This document shows positions 7,852-17,458 of a stretch of DNA of 64,000 bases, piece by piece; position 1 is the first letter of the stretch; the number at the start of each line of letters is the position of its first letter. Origin of the DNA: Corynebacterium pseudotuberculosis (GTDB lineage: Bacteria; Actinomycetota; Actinomycetes; Mycobacteriales; Mycobacteriaceae). The notes below the pieces were generated by a model, which had not been told where the DNA came from, did no database searches, and worked only from the letters and a program-made list of their open reading frames with translations. The stretch spans positions 1,302,001 through 1,366,000 of the forward strand of contig NZ_CP021251.1 in NCBI RefSeq assembly GCF_002155265.1. Direction: 5' to 3'. Position numbers and translations under genes: made by a program.

Positions 7852-8907
7852 GTGACCAGTGGTAGAGATTCTGCGTGGAACTACGATATTCGTGATAATC
7901 ACGGGCACGTCCCCGTGCTCAGGGAGCGCATGGCTGAATTGATCTCCGCCCCGGTGATAAAGATGGGGACATCCGCGGTTATCTTGGATGGCACCCTCGG
8001 TGCTGGTGGGCATTCTGCTTTCTTTCTGGAAAGTTTCCCGGAAGCGTGTGTAATTGGGCTGGACCGTGATCTTCATTCGCTGAATAACGCCCGTGAAAGA
8101 CTATCGATCTATGGCGATCGTTTTCTGGGCATACATACTCGCTTTGACCATTTCCTTCCCAAACTGCAACAGCATGCAGAGGCCGGAGATGAGATTGCGC
8201 TGAAAGCATTGCGTCACGGTATCAGTGGGGCATTGTTTGATCTTGGGGTTTCCTCAATGCAACTCGATCAGGCAGAGCGTGGGTTCGCATACCGGGTGGA
8301 TGCTCCGCTTGATATGCGAATGGATGATTCTAAAGGGATCACAGCTGCGGATATCCTCAACACATACTCACATGGTGATTTAGCCAGAATCTTGAAAGTA
8401 TACGGTGAGGAGCGCTTTGCAGGAAAGATAGCTAGCGCTGTGGTAAAAGAGCGCGAAAAAGCCCCTTTTACTCATTCTGCTCGGCTAGTAGAACTGCTTT
8501 ACGCTACGATCCCTGCTGCTACGCGGAGAACCGGTGGGCATCCAGCTAAAAGAACCTTCCAGGCTTTGCGTATTGAGGTAAACAAAGAGCTGGAATCAAT
8601 AGAAAACGTTCTTCCTGTGGTAACAGGATGCTTGGCTAAGGGTGGCCGAGCAGTGTTTATGTCCTACCAGTCTTTGGAGGACAAAATTGTTAAACGCTAT
8701 TTCGTGGATATTAGTACTTCTAAGTCTCCGCCAGGGCTTCCTATGGATCTCCCCGGGATGGAGGCGGGGTTCAAAGTGGTCACACGAGGCGCAGAAAAGG
8801 CAAATGAACAAGAAATCGCTGAGAACCCTCGAGCCGCATCGGTGAGAGTTCGAGCGATTGAGTCACTTAAAGAATCAACCACAGCCGATGAGCACCTGGA
8901 GCAATAG
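7852..8907 (+). CDS. rsmH: 16S rRNA (cytosine(1402)-N(4))-methyltransferase
   Basis: A 351-residue protein starting at GTG 7852 behind GAAAGGGGGA. SAM-binding motif [11 protein letters not shown] (about 43-53), then [20 protein letters not shown], the RsmH signature, and [18 protein letters not shown] in the C-terminal half. It methylates the ribosomal P site at C1402. The stop TAG abuts the ftsL ATG directly, implying translational coupling. Confidence 0.96.
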   Translation: MTSGRDSAWNYDIRDNHGHVPVLRERMAELISAPVIKMGTSAVILDGTLGAGGHSAFFLESFPEACVIGLDRDLHSLNNARERLSIYGDRFLGIHTRFDHFLPKLQQHAEAGDEIALKALRHGISGALFDLGVSSMQLDQAERGFAYRVDAPLDMRMDDSKGITAADILNTYSHGDLARILKVYGEERFAGKIASAVVKEREKAPFTHSARLVELLYATIPAATRRTGGHPAKRTFQALRIEVNKELESIENVLPVVTGCLAKGGRAVFMSYQSLEDKIVKRYFVDISTSKSPPGLPMDLPGMEAGFKVVTRGAEKANEQEIAENPRAASVRVRAIESLKESTTADEHLEQ

Positions 8908-9615
8908 ATGACGATGACGGAAGGCACACGCCGAGAGTCAAGCTACCGGTCCCGCGACTTAAGCTCCGGAACCGCTACTGCGTTGCTAGATTCTCCAAGA
9001 AGGACCGCACGCCCTAGCTATCATGCGCCGTCAAAGACTCGGCGCCGGTTTCAGCATGTCCCGGGATCTCAACAGGTTATTTCCTATCGGGGACGTCGCG
9101 TCGAGCGTCCCAAAGTTGATAAAGGACGAGTGCGTTTTGTCGCCGGTATTTTGTTGCTGATGATTGCAGGAGTCGCTGCGACGCTAGTCTTATCAGGCCT
9201 GTCTACTAAGCAGACCTTTGCTATTCAGCAGCTACAGAACCAAGAAACCACTCTGAAAAATCAGATTGAGACCCTAAACCGAGACGTAGAAAACGCATCT
9301 TCTTCTGCAGAAATTGCGCGTAAAGCTAGCGCCATGGGCTTGGTAGTTCCTGATGCTGCGGGTGTTCTCACACGTGATGATCACGGAAACTCAGTGGTGC
9401 AGAGGGAAGCTAATGATGCAACGCATCCTCTCGTAGATATCAATGGCGATAAGATTTCTCCTTCTGCCTCAAGCGATCCTGCCAAAACGAATGAAGTAGC
9501 AGGTAGCCTTAACGCTGTTCCACAGTCCGGGCCTGCAGTCAGCGCTAACACAGGTACAAACACTGGTGCCAATGGGTCTACAGTTGCGCCTTATGCAGCA
9601 ACTGCAGGTCGGTAG
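8908..9615 (+). CDS. ftsL: Cell division protein FtsL-like (bitopic)
   Basis: A 235-residue protein. A basic cytoplasmic region (1-75) is followed by a single membrane segment (about 76-96, FVAGILLLMIAGVAATLVLS) and a short periplasmic coiled coil (about 105-135, IQQLQNQETTLKNQIETLNR). It ends in a long Ser/Thr/Asn-rich tail. Known: FtsL with FtsB and FtsQ activates FtsWI at the septum. Sequence conservation is weak in the family, so the call rests on topology and on its place between rsmH and ftsI. ATG 8908 directly follows the rsmH stop; GGAG lies at about 8897-8901. Confidence 0.85.
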   Translation: MTMTEGTRRESSYRSRDLSSGTATALLDSPRRTARPSYHAPSKTRRRFQHVPGSQQVISYRGRRVERPKVDKGRVRFVAGILLLMIAGVAATLVLSGLSTKQTFAIQQLQNQETTLKNQIETLNRDVENASSSAEIARKASAMGLVVPDAAGVLTRDDHGNSVVQREANDATHPLVDINGDKISPSASSDPAKTNEVAGSLNAVPQSGPAVSANTGTNTGANGSTVAPYAATAGR

Positions 9616-9648
9616 CAGAAGCTTCACCAGGGTAGGTGACAAGAGCGA

Positions 9649-11676
9649 GTGAATCGATCTAATCCAGGTAATTTCCCGAGGAGACAGGAATGGGCTCCTC
9701 GGGATGCTTCGCGGCGTCGTAGTGATAGTTTTAGGCATCGTCGGGAGCAGGACCTTGGCCTTAAAAGGACTGTTAACACAGGCGCCGTCACGGTGGACAG
9801 AGATAAGCAGTTGCTTTTCCGTCTTCGCGGAGTGATGGCGCTTGCCATTATTATGATTATTCTCTTGGTCGCGCGCTTAGCATGGGTACAGCTTGTGTGG
9901 GGGCCAGAGCTTTCCCATCGGGCAGAAGCGCAGCGCTCGCGTACCTATATAGATAGTGCGCGGCGCGGTGAGATTCTGGATCGTTCAGGTAATCGGATTG
10001 CTTATACGATGCAGGCCCGTTCCTTGACTGCATCTCCTAAGCTTTTACGAAAAGAATTGCGTTATACAGCGCAGCTTAAGCTCCAAAATAGCGGGGAGTA
10101 TTCCAGACTCGACAGTAATGCCAGGGAAAAGCGTATCGATGAAGTCGTGGAGGATATTCTGAATGACTATGCCGATCAAATTCCTACCATCATCAGTGAT
10201 GCAAGTGCTACGACGTCCGAAGTAAAATCAGAACAGATCCTGAAAAAGCTAAAGGCTGATACTAATTACGAGGTTCTCGTACGCAACGTGGACCCAGATA
10301 TCGCCGAGGAAATCTCCCAGAATTTTCATGGTATTGCTGCAGACATGCAACAGATTAGGCAATACCCTAATGGTGCCGTTGCGGAAAATATCGTGGGCAA
10401 GATCAGCCAAGATGGTCAAGGCCAATTTGGGTTTGAAGCTGCTAATGATTCTTTACTTTCTGGCATTGATGGGCAAAAAACTCTTGACGTTTCTGCTAAT
10501 GGCCAGATTATCCCTGGTACAACTCGCGATGAGGTTCCTGCCACGGACGGGGCTTCAGTGACTTTGACTCTGGACTTGAATTTGCAGTCCTATGTACAGC
10601 AACAATTGGAGCAAGCTGTAGCTAACTCGGGTGCTAAATCTGCTTCTGCTGTGGTACTGGATTCTGAAACCGGAAAGATCATGTCGATGGCTAATTCCGG
10701 AACAATAAATCCAAATGGAAATATTGAAAAACAACTCAAAAACGGAAAAGTCTTTGATAATACTGCGGTATCGGCGCCCTTTGAACCGGGGTCGGTTGCA
10801 AAGATCATTACGGCAGCAGGCGTGATAGAGGACGGCAAAACCACGCCGGATGAGGTCCTCCAAGTTCCTGGCAGCATCAAAATGTCTGGAGTGACAGTAA
10901 AAGACGCATGGGAACACGGCACTGTCGGATATACCACCACAGGCGTATTCGGAAAATCATCCAACGTGGGCACCCTGATGTTGGCACAGCGTCTTGGCGA
11001 AGAACGATTTAATGATCTCCTCCATAAATTTGGCGTGGGGCACACTACAGGCGTGGAACTTCCTTCAGAATCTGCTGGACTTTTGCCAGACATTTCGCAA
11101 TGGTCAGGTGGCACTTTTGCTAACCTTCCCATCGGTCAAGGCATGTCTTTGACGCTGCTGCAGATGGCAGGGATCTATCAGGCTATGGCAAACAAAGGGG
11201 AACGTATTGAGCCCCGAATTGTGGAAAAAGTTGTTGACTCAAGCGGAGCGGAAGTAGCTCAACCTGAGCCGAACAAGACGCGAGTAGTATCCGCTGACAC
11301 TGCACGAACGGTAGTGGATATGTTTAGAGCTGTTATCCAGAAAGACCCCACGGGTGTCCAATCTGGTACCGGTGCTGGCGCAGGCGTGGAGGGGTATCAG
11401 ATCTCTGGTAAGACCGGTACCGCGCAGCAAGTTGATCCCAATACTGGCTCATACTCAAACTCCAATTATTGGATTACGTTTGCAGGCATAGCTCCGGCGG
11501 ATAATCCTCGTTATGTGATCGCATTGATGCTGGATAAACCATTGCGTGGTGTTCATGGTGAGGGTGGGCAGTCGGCAGCTCCCTTGTTCCACGATATTGC
11601 GTCGTGGTTGCTTGATCGCGACAACGTCCCTCTGTCACGACCAATGGAAGGCCAATTGGTTTTGCAAGCTCGTTAG
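9649..11676 (+). CDS. ftsI: Septal peptidoglycan transpeptidase FtsI / PBP (class B)
   Basis: A 675-residue class B penicillin-binding protein. It has one N-terminal membrane segment (about 60-85), a dimerisation domain, then the transpeptidase domain with active-site S382 in FEPGSVAK, SSN at 437-439 and KTGT from K588. It cross-links septal wall and works with FtsW. GTG 9649 is the start in this reading; the first 45 residues are basic and disordered, as in corynebacterial homologues. Gap to ftsL is 33 bp and to murE 89 bp. No PASTA domain is visible at the C-terminus. Confidence 0.95.
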   Translation: MNRSNPGNFPRRQEWAPRDASRRRSDSFRHRREQDLGLKRTVNTGAVTVDRDKQLLFRLRGVMALAIIMIILLVARLAWVQLVWGPELSHRAEAQRSRTYIDSARRGEILDRSGNRIAYTMQARSLTASPKLLRKELRYTAQLKLQNSGEYSRLDSNAREKRIDEVVEDILNDYADQIPTIISDASATTSEVKSEQILKKLKADTNYEVLVRNVDPDIAEEISQNFHGIAADMQQIRQYPNGAVAENIVGKISQDGQGQFGFEAANDSLLSGIDGQKTLDVSANGQIIPGTTRDEVPATDGASVTLTLDLNLQSYVQQQLEQAVANSGAKSASAVVLDSETGKIMSMANSGTINPNGNIEKQLKNGKVFDNTAVSAPFEPGSVAKIITAAGVIEDGKTTPDEVLQVPGSIKMSGVTVKDAWEHGTVGYTTTGVFGKSSNVGTLMLAQRLGEERFNDLLHKFGVGHTTGVELPSESAGLLPDISQWSGGTFANLPIGQGMSLTLLQMAGIYQAMANKGERIEPRIVEKVVDSSGAEVAQPEPNKTRVVSADTARTVVDMFRAVIQKDPTGVQSGTGAGAGVEGYQISGKTGTAQQVDPNTGSYSNSNYWITFAGIAPADNPRYVIALMLDKPLRGVHGEGGQSAAPLFHDIASWLLDRDNVPLSRPMEGQLVLQAR

Positions 11677-11765
11677 TTTGTGAATATTCGGCTAAAGCGG
11701 GGATTCGTGAAAGACTTATCGTTTGTCGTTAAATGCGTTAGTGATCTTGGTAGGAAAGGAAGCGT

Positions 11766-13277
11766 ATGAGTGGGAAAGAGCATGCCTCAGTAACGCTGGG
11801 TTTTCTGGCAGCGTTGACAGGTGGAGAACTCCACGGTGACAAGGATATTGTCATTGAGGAAATCAGTCTTGACTCCCAGGAGCTTCCCCAAGGAGGACTC
11901 TTTGCCGCGCTTCCGGGCACTCGCAGTCATGGCGCTAAGTATGCTCAAGAGACACAAGCAGCCGCGATTTTGACGGATGCTGCTGGAGCAGAGATTTTAC
12001 GCGAGAGCGGCGATACCCGTCCGCGACTAGTGGTTGAGAACGTTCGAGGAATTCTAGGGACTGTTAGTGCTGAGATCTATGGACGTCCTTCAGACTCCTT
12101 GCAGATCATCGGTATTACTGGCACCAGCGGCAAAACTACAACGAGCTATATGCTTGAGGCCGGTTTGATCAATGCCGGAAAATCAGTTGGACTCATCGGA
12201 ACTACAGGGACGCGGATCAATGGAGTAAAGATCCCCACTAAACTCACTACCCCTGAAGCTCCGACGCTACAAAAGCTATTCGCCCAGATGCTTACTCAGG
12301 GAGTAACTCATGTGGTGATGGAAGTTTCCAGCCACGCTTTGTCTCTAGGACGGGTGTCAGCTACGCATTTTGCTGCAGCTGGTTTTACTAATCTCTCCCA
12401 AGACCATCTGGATTTCCATCCGACGATGGAAGAATACTTTGAGGCAAAGGCCTTGCTCTTTGACCCTGCTTCCTCCGTGCACACAAAGAAGACAGTCATC
12501 TGCATAGACGAGCCGTGGGGGCTGCAGATGCTAGAGCGAAGCGGCGCGGAAGCCCTATCGGTTTCTATGGCTTCTGATACCCAAGCAGATTTTGTGGTCT
12601 CAAATCTTACCGTGGATGCTGCTGGCGGTCAGCGTTTTGTAGTGACACATGAAGATGATGAAATTGCCGTGGATCTGCCTATTCCCGGTGCTTTTAACGT
12701 GGCTAATGCAGCGCTTGCAATAGGTTTGGCTAGCAGCGTAGGCATCGATCTTGATCGTTTTGTTGCCGGTCTCACTGCAGTAAGCGTCCCTGGACGTATG
12801 GAGCGGGTAAACCGTGGCCAGGATTTTTTGGCCATCGTGGATTATGCGCATAAACCTGCGGCGGTGGCTGCGGTATTGGAGGCGGTTCGTCGTCAAGCAG
12901 CTGGACGCGTAGCAATAGTCGTGGGTGCTGGTGGTGATCGAGATAGAAGCAAGCGTGCAATTATGGGTAAAGAGTCTGCACTCAGAGCCGATTTAGTGAT
13001 TGTTACTGACGATAATCCCCGCTCGGAAGACCCTGCACTTATCAGGGAAGCCATCCTAACTGGAGCCCAAAAAGCCGCAACAACTGCAGAAATCCGTGAG
13101 GTCGGAGATCGTCGAGAAGCGATAAAGCAAGCTGTGGCGTGGGCGCAACCCACTGATGCCGTCATTATTGCAGGCAAAGGGCACGAGGTAGGGCAGCTTA
13201 TTCAAGGGATAAATCATCACTTTGATGACAAAGAAGAGCTGGCCATTGCACTCGAAGAGATAAGAGATAATAGCTAG
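11766..13277 (+). CDS. murE: UDP-MurNAc-L-Ala-D-Glu:meso-diaminopimelate ligase
   Basis: A 503-residue Mur ligase. The ATP loop GTSGKTT starts at residue 119. TTPEAPTLQKL marks the substrate region. DNPR at 416-419 is the meso-DAP specificity motif, in line with the DAP-type wall of corynebacteria. ATG 11766 is preceded by AGGAAAGGAAG. It catalyses the third amino acid addition to the UDP-MurNAc peptide in the cytoplasm; murF follows 85 bp on. Confidence 0.97.
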   Translation: MSGKEHASVTLGFLAALTGGELHGDKDIVIEEISLDSQELPQGGLFAALPGTRSHGAKYAQETQAAAILTDAAGAEILRESGDTRPRLVVENVRGILGTVSAEIYGRPSDSLQIIGITGTSGKTTTSYMLEAGLINAGKSVGLIGTTGTRINGVKIPTKLTTPEAPTLQKLFAQMLTQGVTHVVMEVSSHALSLGRVSATHFAAAGFTNLSQDHLDFHPTMEEYFEAKALLFDPASSVHTKKTVICIDEPWGLQMLERSGAEALSVSMASDTQADFVVSNLTVDAAGGQRFVVTHEDDEIAVDLPIPGAFNVANAALAIGLASSVGIDLDRFVAGLTAVSVPGRMERVNRGQDFLAIVDYAHKPAAVAAVLEAVRRQAAGRVAIVVGAGGDRDRSKRAIMGKESALRADLVIVTDDNPRSEDPALIREAILTGAQKAATTAEIREVGDRREAIKQAVAWAQPTDAVIIAGKGHEVGQLIQGINHHFDDKEELAIALEEIRDNS

Positions 13278-13362
13278 CGTGCGAACCTATACGGCTAGTG
13301 ATGGTCTAATCTGCTGCATGCGTTGACCAGAGAATGAAATACATGGGATTGAAGGGAAAACA

Positions 13363-14913
13363 ATGATTGAGTTGTCTTTGGGGACAATCGCCGAAATAGT
13401 CGGCGGGAGTCTTACCTCGGGCACCGATCCGACGGCGTTAGTGACGGGATCTGTTGAGTTTGATTCCCGTAAGGTTACTGCTGGTGGGCTATTTGTCGCG
13501 CTTAATGGTGCGCGCGTGGACGGTCATGATTATGCTGCGAAAGCAGTAGCAGATGGCGCCGTAGGTTGTCTTTTGTCCCGCCCCGTGATGGACGGTATGC
13601 GTCCCGTACCAGGTGTTGTGGTCCCTCCCATTCCAGAAAATGAACGTAAGCGTGACAGCTATGCCACAGAAAATGATGTCGATGGGGCAGTAGCAGCGGT
13701 ATTGCGTGCGCTGGGCCTGATAGCTCGTCACGTTATAGATATCCTTACTCAGAAAGGCTTAGTAGTAGTAGGGGTAACGGGTTCCGCTGGAAAAACTTCC
13801 ACCAAAGACATGATGGCCACGATCTTCTCTGCAGCAGGGAACACAGTTGCTCCTCCTGGGTCGTTTAACAACGAGATCGGCCATCCTTATACGGCCTTGA
13901 AATGCACCGCAGAAACTCAATTTCTTATTTCAGAAATGTCTGCGCGGGGGATAGGTCATATTGCGCATTTAGCCGCAATTGCTCCGCCCAAGATTGGTGT
14001 AGAACTCAACGTAGGAACTGCACACGTTGGGGAATTTGGGTCCCAAACCGCTATTGCTCAGGCTAAAGGCGAACTGGTAGAGGCATTGCCAGAAAACGGC
14101 GAGGCTGTGCTCAATGCGGATGACCCATTGGTTGCACAAATGGCGTCGCGGACTAGAGCGCGCGTGACTTCTTATTCTGCGGTGAGTACAGCAGCCGCCG
14201 TGTACGCAACGGATATCACCTTTGACCACAACGCATGCGCGCGCTTTAGGCTTCACATTGAAGACGAAAACGTACATCAGATTACGTTGTTAGTGGCGGG
14301 AGAGCATCAGGTATCTAATGCTCTTGCTGCCGCTGCAGCAGCACACGCCGCGGGAATAGATTCTGAAACGATTGCGCATTCCTTGAACCGACACGTGGGA
14401 GCCTCCGCACATAGAATGTCGCTCGTTTCTTGCCCTCGTAATATCACGGTGATTGATGATGCCTACAACGCTAACAACGAGTCCATGCGCGCCGGGCTAT
14501 CTGCACTGGTGCATACTGCTCGGTCTCGAGGGAGCAGCGCTTGGGCAGTATTGGGACCGATGGGTGAACTAGGCCGAGAATCACAAACAGTCCATGCAGC
14601 AATCGGTGCTGAGCTTAAAAACATAGGTGTACACGGACTTATCGCAGTAGGCGAGAACTCCGACAGCCGCGCCTTAGCCACGGCCGCGGAAAAGACGGGT
14701 ATAACTACTCTGGTTGCTCGCACTAACCTGGAAGCCGCGCATAAGCTTGCACCTTTGCTGCATGCGGATGACGTGGTGCTGGTCAAAGCATCTAATGCGT
14801 TTGCCCTTTGGGAAGTAGCAGATGAGCTGGTAACTGCGATATCCGATCAAGAGCTAAGAATGAAAACCCACGTGAACGATCAACATGAAGAACGAAATGC
14901 AGCAGGTGAATAA
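13363..14913 (+). CDS. murF: UDP-MurNAc-tripeptide--D-alanyl-D-alanine ligase
   Basis: A 516-residue Mur ligase with ATP loop GVTGSAGKTSTKD (about 138-150), EMSARGIGHI and the late motif DDAYNANNESM. It joins D-Ala-D-Ala to the tripeptide, giving the UDP-MurNAc-pentapeptide used by MraY. ATG 13363 has GAAGGGAAAA upstream. The stop is 3 bp before mraY GTG. Confidence 0.97.
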   Translation: MIELSLGTIAEIVGGSLTSGTDPTALVTGSVEFDSRKVTAGGLFVALNGARVDGHDYAAKAVADGAVGCLLSRPVMDGMRPVPGVVVPPIPENERKRDSYATENDVDGAVAAVLRALGLIARHVIDILTQKGLVVVGVTGSAGKTSTKDMMATIFSAAGNTVAPPGSFNNEIGHPYTALKCTAETQFLISEMSARGIGHIAHLAAIAPPKIGVELNVGTAHVGEFGSQTAIAQAKGELVEALPENGEAVLNADDPLVAQMASRTRARVTSYSAVSTAAAVYATDITFDHNACARFRLHIEDENVHQITLLVAGEHQVSNALAAAAAAHAAGIDSETIAHSLNRHVGASAHRMSLVSCPRNITVIDDAYNANNESMRAGLSALVHTARSRGSSAWAVLGPMGELGRESQTVHAAIGAELKNIGVHGLIAVGENSDSRALATAAEKTGITTLVARTNLEAAHKLAPLLHADDVVLVKASNAFALWEVADELVTAISDQELRMKTHVNDQHEERNAAGE

Positions 14914-14916
14914 CAA

Positions 14917-16017
14917 GTGACTCAAATCCTTATCTCCGGAGCCATTGGACTGCTGGTCTCCATATTTGTCACACCCATGTTGATTCGTCGTTTTAGCGCA
15001 GAGGGTTTGGGCCAAGAGATTCGCGAGGACGGCCCCAAGTCTCACTTGCGTAAACGGGGCACGCCGACGATGGGTGGCATTGCTATCTTGGTAGGGATCA
15101 CGGTTGCTTACCTAGCGACTGCGATTTACGGGGAAATCAGCGGACAAGGTGGTTTCACTGTTTCCGGAGTTTTGGTGCTTGGTTTGACTCTGTCGCTTGG
15201 CGGACTCGGATTCGCAGATGACTTTATCAAGCTATACAAAGGTCGAAACCTAGGTTTGAACAAGAAGGCTAAGCTCGTGGGACAGCTAGCGATAGCTCTG
15301 ATCTTTGGCGGTTTGGTCCTTGGGTTCCCCGATGAAAATGGTCTCACTCCTGGTTCCACGCACTTAAGCTTTTTGCGTGATCTAGACACCGTGGACCTAG
15401 CCGTGGGGCCCGCCATCGTGGGAATCGGGATCTTCTTGGTCTTTATCTACATTCTGATTTCCGCATGGTCCAATGCGGTGAACCTTACCGATGGGCTAGA
15501 CGGGTTAGCAGCTGGCTCGACGGCGATAGTGATGGGAACATACACCCTGATCACTTTTTGGCAGTTCCGTAATGCATGCACAGCTGGTGCAGAACCCGGA
15601 TGCTACGACGTACGCGACCCTCTGGATTTGGCGATTTTGGCGGCTGCAGGTTTAGGCGCGTGTTTGGGTTTCCTCTGGTGGAATGCGGCGCCGGCAAAAA
15701 TCTTTATGGGAGATACCGGATCTTTAGCTCTCGGTGGCCTTGTTGCTGGGCTGTCAGTTGCCTCGCGTACCGAGCTCCTCATGGTGATCGTTGGTGCTCT
15801 ATTCGTGCTTGAGGCCGCATCGGTTGTTATCCAGGTTATTGGTTTCCGGACTAAAGGGATCAGAATTTTCCGTATGGCTCCGTTCCATCATCACTTTGAA
15901 AACGGCGGGTGGGCAGAGACCACTGTTGTGATTCGTTTTTGGCTCATTGCCGCTCTCGCCGCCTTAATTGGGGCATCGGCGTTCTACGGTGAGTGGCTCT
16001 CATTGGCGGGAGTTTAA
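14917..16017 (+). CDS. mraY: Phospho-N-acetylmuramoyl-pentapeptide transferase
   Basis: A 366-residue protein with about ten membrane segments. Signatures: [11 protein letters not shown] (about 46-56), FADDFIKL (cytoplasmic Asp pair), [13 protein letters not shown] and, near the end, PFHHHFE (the MraY histidine motif). It transfers phospho-MurNAc-pentapeptide to undecaprenyl phosphate, making lipid I. Start is GTG 14917, 3 bp after murF; 3 bp separate its stop from murD. Confidence 0.97.
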   Translation: MTQILISGAIGLLVSIFVTPMLIRRFSAEGLGQEIREDGPKSHLRKRGTPTMGGIAILVGITVAYLATAIYGEISGQGGFTVSGVLVLGLTLSLGGLGFADDFIKLYKGRNLGLNKKAKLVGQLAIALIFGGLVLGFPDENGLTPGSTHLSFLRDLDTVDLAVGPAIVGIGIFLVFIYILISAWSNAVNLTDGLDGLAAGSTAIVMGTYTLITFWQFRNACTAGAEPGCYDVRDPLDLAILAAAGLGACLGFLWWNAAPAKIFMGDTGSLALGGLVAGLSVASRTELLMVIVGALFVLEAASVVIQVIGFRTKGIRIFRMAPFHHHFENGGWAETTVVIRFWLIAALAALIGASAFYGEWLSLAGV

Positions 16018-16020
16018 GCT

Positions 16021-17406
16021 ATGAAGAGACTTCCCCAGGAACTCCACGGACGTGTTCTTGTCACGGGCGCCGGGGTATCCGGGTTAGGAATCACAGCTCT
16101 TTTAAAGAGCCTAGATGTAGACGTGGTTGTCGTTGACTCCGGTCCAGATGCCTTAGAAAAAATCCAAGTTAAGACCGGGGCTGAGGTCTGCTTGGATGTG
16201 GATATTCAACTCCAAGATTTTTCATGCGTGATCACGTCACCTGGCTGGAGCCCCGACACACCGTTGTTGGTGCAGGCTAAGGACTTGGGGATTGAAGTCT
16301 TAGGTGACGTAGAACTAGCGTATCGCCTTGATCGCGCAGAAGTATGCGGGAAACCTCGCCAATGGCTGGTAGTAACCGGGACAAATGGGAAAACTACTAC
16401 CACTGCGATGCTAGAAGCAATGATCAAACGCGCGGGCTTCAAGGCCCAGGCAGTGGGTAATATCGGGGTTCCAGTGGCAGAAGCGCTGAATGCTCCTGAG
16501 CGTATCGACGTCTTTGTGGCTGAACTTTCCAGCTTTCAGCTGCATTGGTCAGAGCAGCTTGTCCCCGATGTAGGTATCTTGTTAAATCTCGCAGATGACC
16601 ATATTGATTGGCATGGGAGTTTTGATAGCTATGCTGCCGCCAAAGCGAAGGTTTTGCAAGCCCCTATCGCTATTGCCGGTGTAGACAACGAACATGTCGC
16701 GCAGATTCTAAGCACTACGAAGACACAGAAGCTCGTTGAATTTACTGCTGCTGAACCACGCGCGGGTCAACTAGGAATCCGCAATAAGATGATTGTGGAT
16801 TGTGCCTTCGCAGACTCGCTGGAAATCGTATCGGCTGAGGGGATTGAACCAGCTGGTCCAGCAGGGGTTTATGATGCTCTTGCGGCGGCGGCAGCGGCTC
16901 GGGCTATGGGAGTTTGTGCAGACACGATCGCAGCGGCACTAGCGGACTTTCACGTAGCGGGGCATCGTGGTCAGATTGTGGGCAACGCACGCGGCATTGT
17001 GGCCATTGATAACTCAAAGGCCACAAACCCCCATGCTGCAGGCACTGCGCTGGCCAGCCATGAGTCGATTGTATGGGTTGCCGGGGGCCAGCTCAAAGGA
17101 TCAGAGATCCGAGACCTTGTTCTTGAACATTCTCCTCGATTAAAAGCAGTAGCTTTACTCGGAGTTGATGCCCCGATTATCGCAGAAACAGTGCGGGAAC
17201 TTGCTCCACATGCCGCTATTATGGTGACAGAGAACCGGAAACCTCGCGAGGCGATGGATGAAGTTGTCTCCTGGTCTGTGGCACATGCTGCGCCGGGGGA
17301 TGCGATCATTCTGGCTCCTGCGGCGGCAAGCCTAGATATGTACAGCGGCATGGGACAACGCGGAGATATGTTTGCCGAGGCCATAGCGCGAGAACTTCAC
17401 GATTAA
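16021..17406 (+). CDS. murD: UDP-MurNAc-L-alanine--D-glutamate ligase
   Basis: A 461-residue Mur ligase: N-terminal Rossmann-like loop VTGAGVSGLG (about 14-23), ATP loop VVTGTNGKTTTT (about 117-128), ELSSFQL, and DNSKATNPHA (the lysine-containing motif) in the C-terminal half. It adds D-Glu to UDP-MurNAc-L-Ala. ATG 16021, coupled to mraY. ftsW follows 52 bp later. Confidence 0.97.
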   Translation: MKRLPQELHGRVLVTGAGVSGLGITALLKSLDVDVVVVDSGPDALEKIQVKTGAEVCLDVDIQLQDFSCVITSPGWSPDTPLLVQAKDLGIEVLGDVELAYRLDRAEVCGKPRQWLVVTGTNGKTTTTAMLEAMIKRAGFKAQAVGNIGVPVAEALNAPERIDVFVAELSSFQLHWSEQLVPDVGILLNLADDHIDWHGSFDSYAAAKAKVLQAPIAIAGVDNEHVAQILSTTKTQKLVEFTAAEPRAGQLGIRNKMIVDCAFADSLEIVSAEGIEPAGPAGVYDALAAAAAARAMGVCADTIAAALADFHVAGHRGQIVGNARGIVAIDNSKATNPHAAGTALASHESIVWVAGGQLKGSEIRDLVLEHSPRLKAVALLGVDAPIIAETVRELAPHAAIMVTENRKPREAMDEVVSWSVAHAAPGDAIILAPAAASLDMYSGMGQRGDMFAEAIARELHD

Positions 17407-17458
17407 TGGCTAAGGTGAGTTCCATAACCATCAAAATAACCAGCGGCTAGGGGCAGTA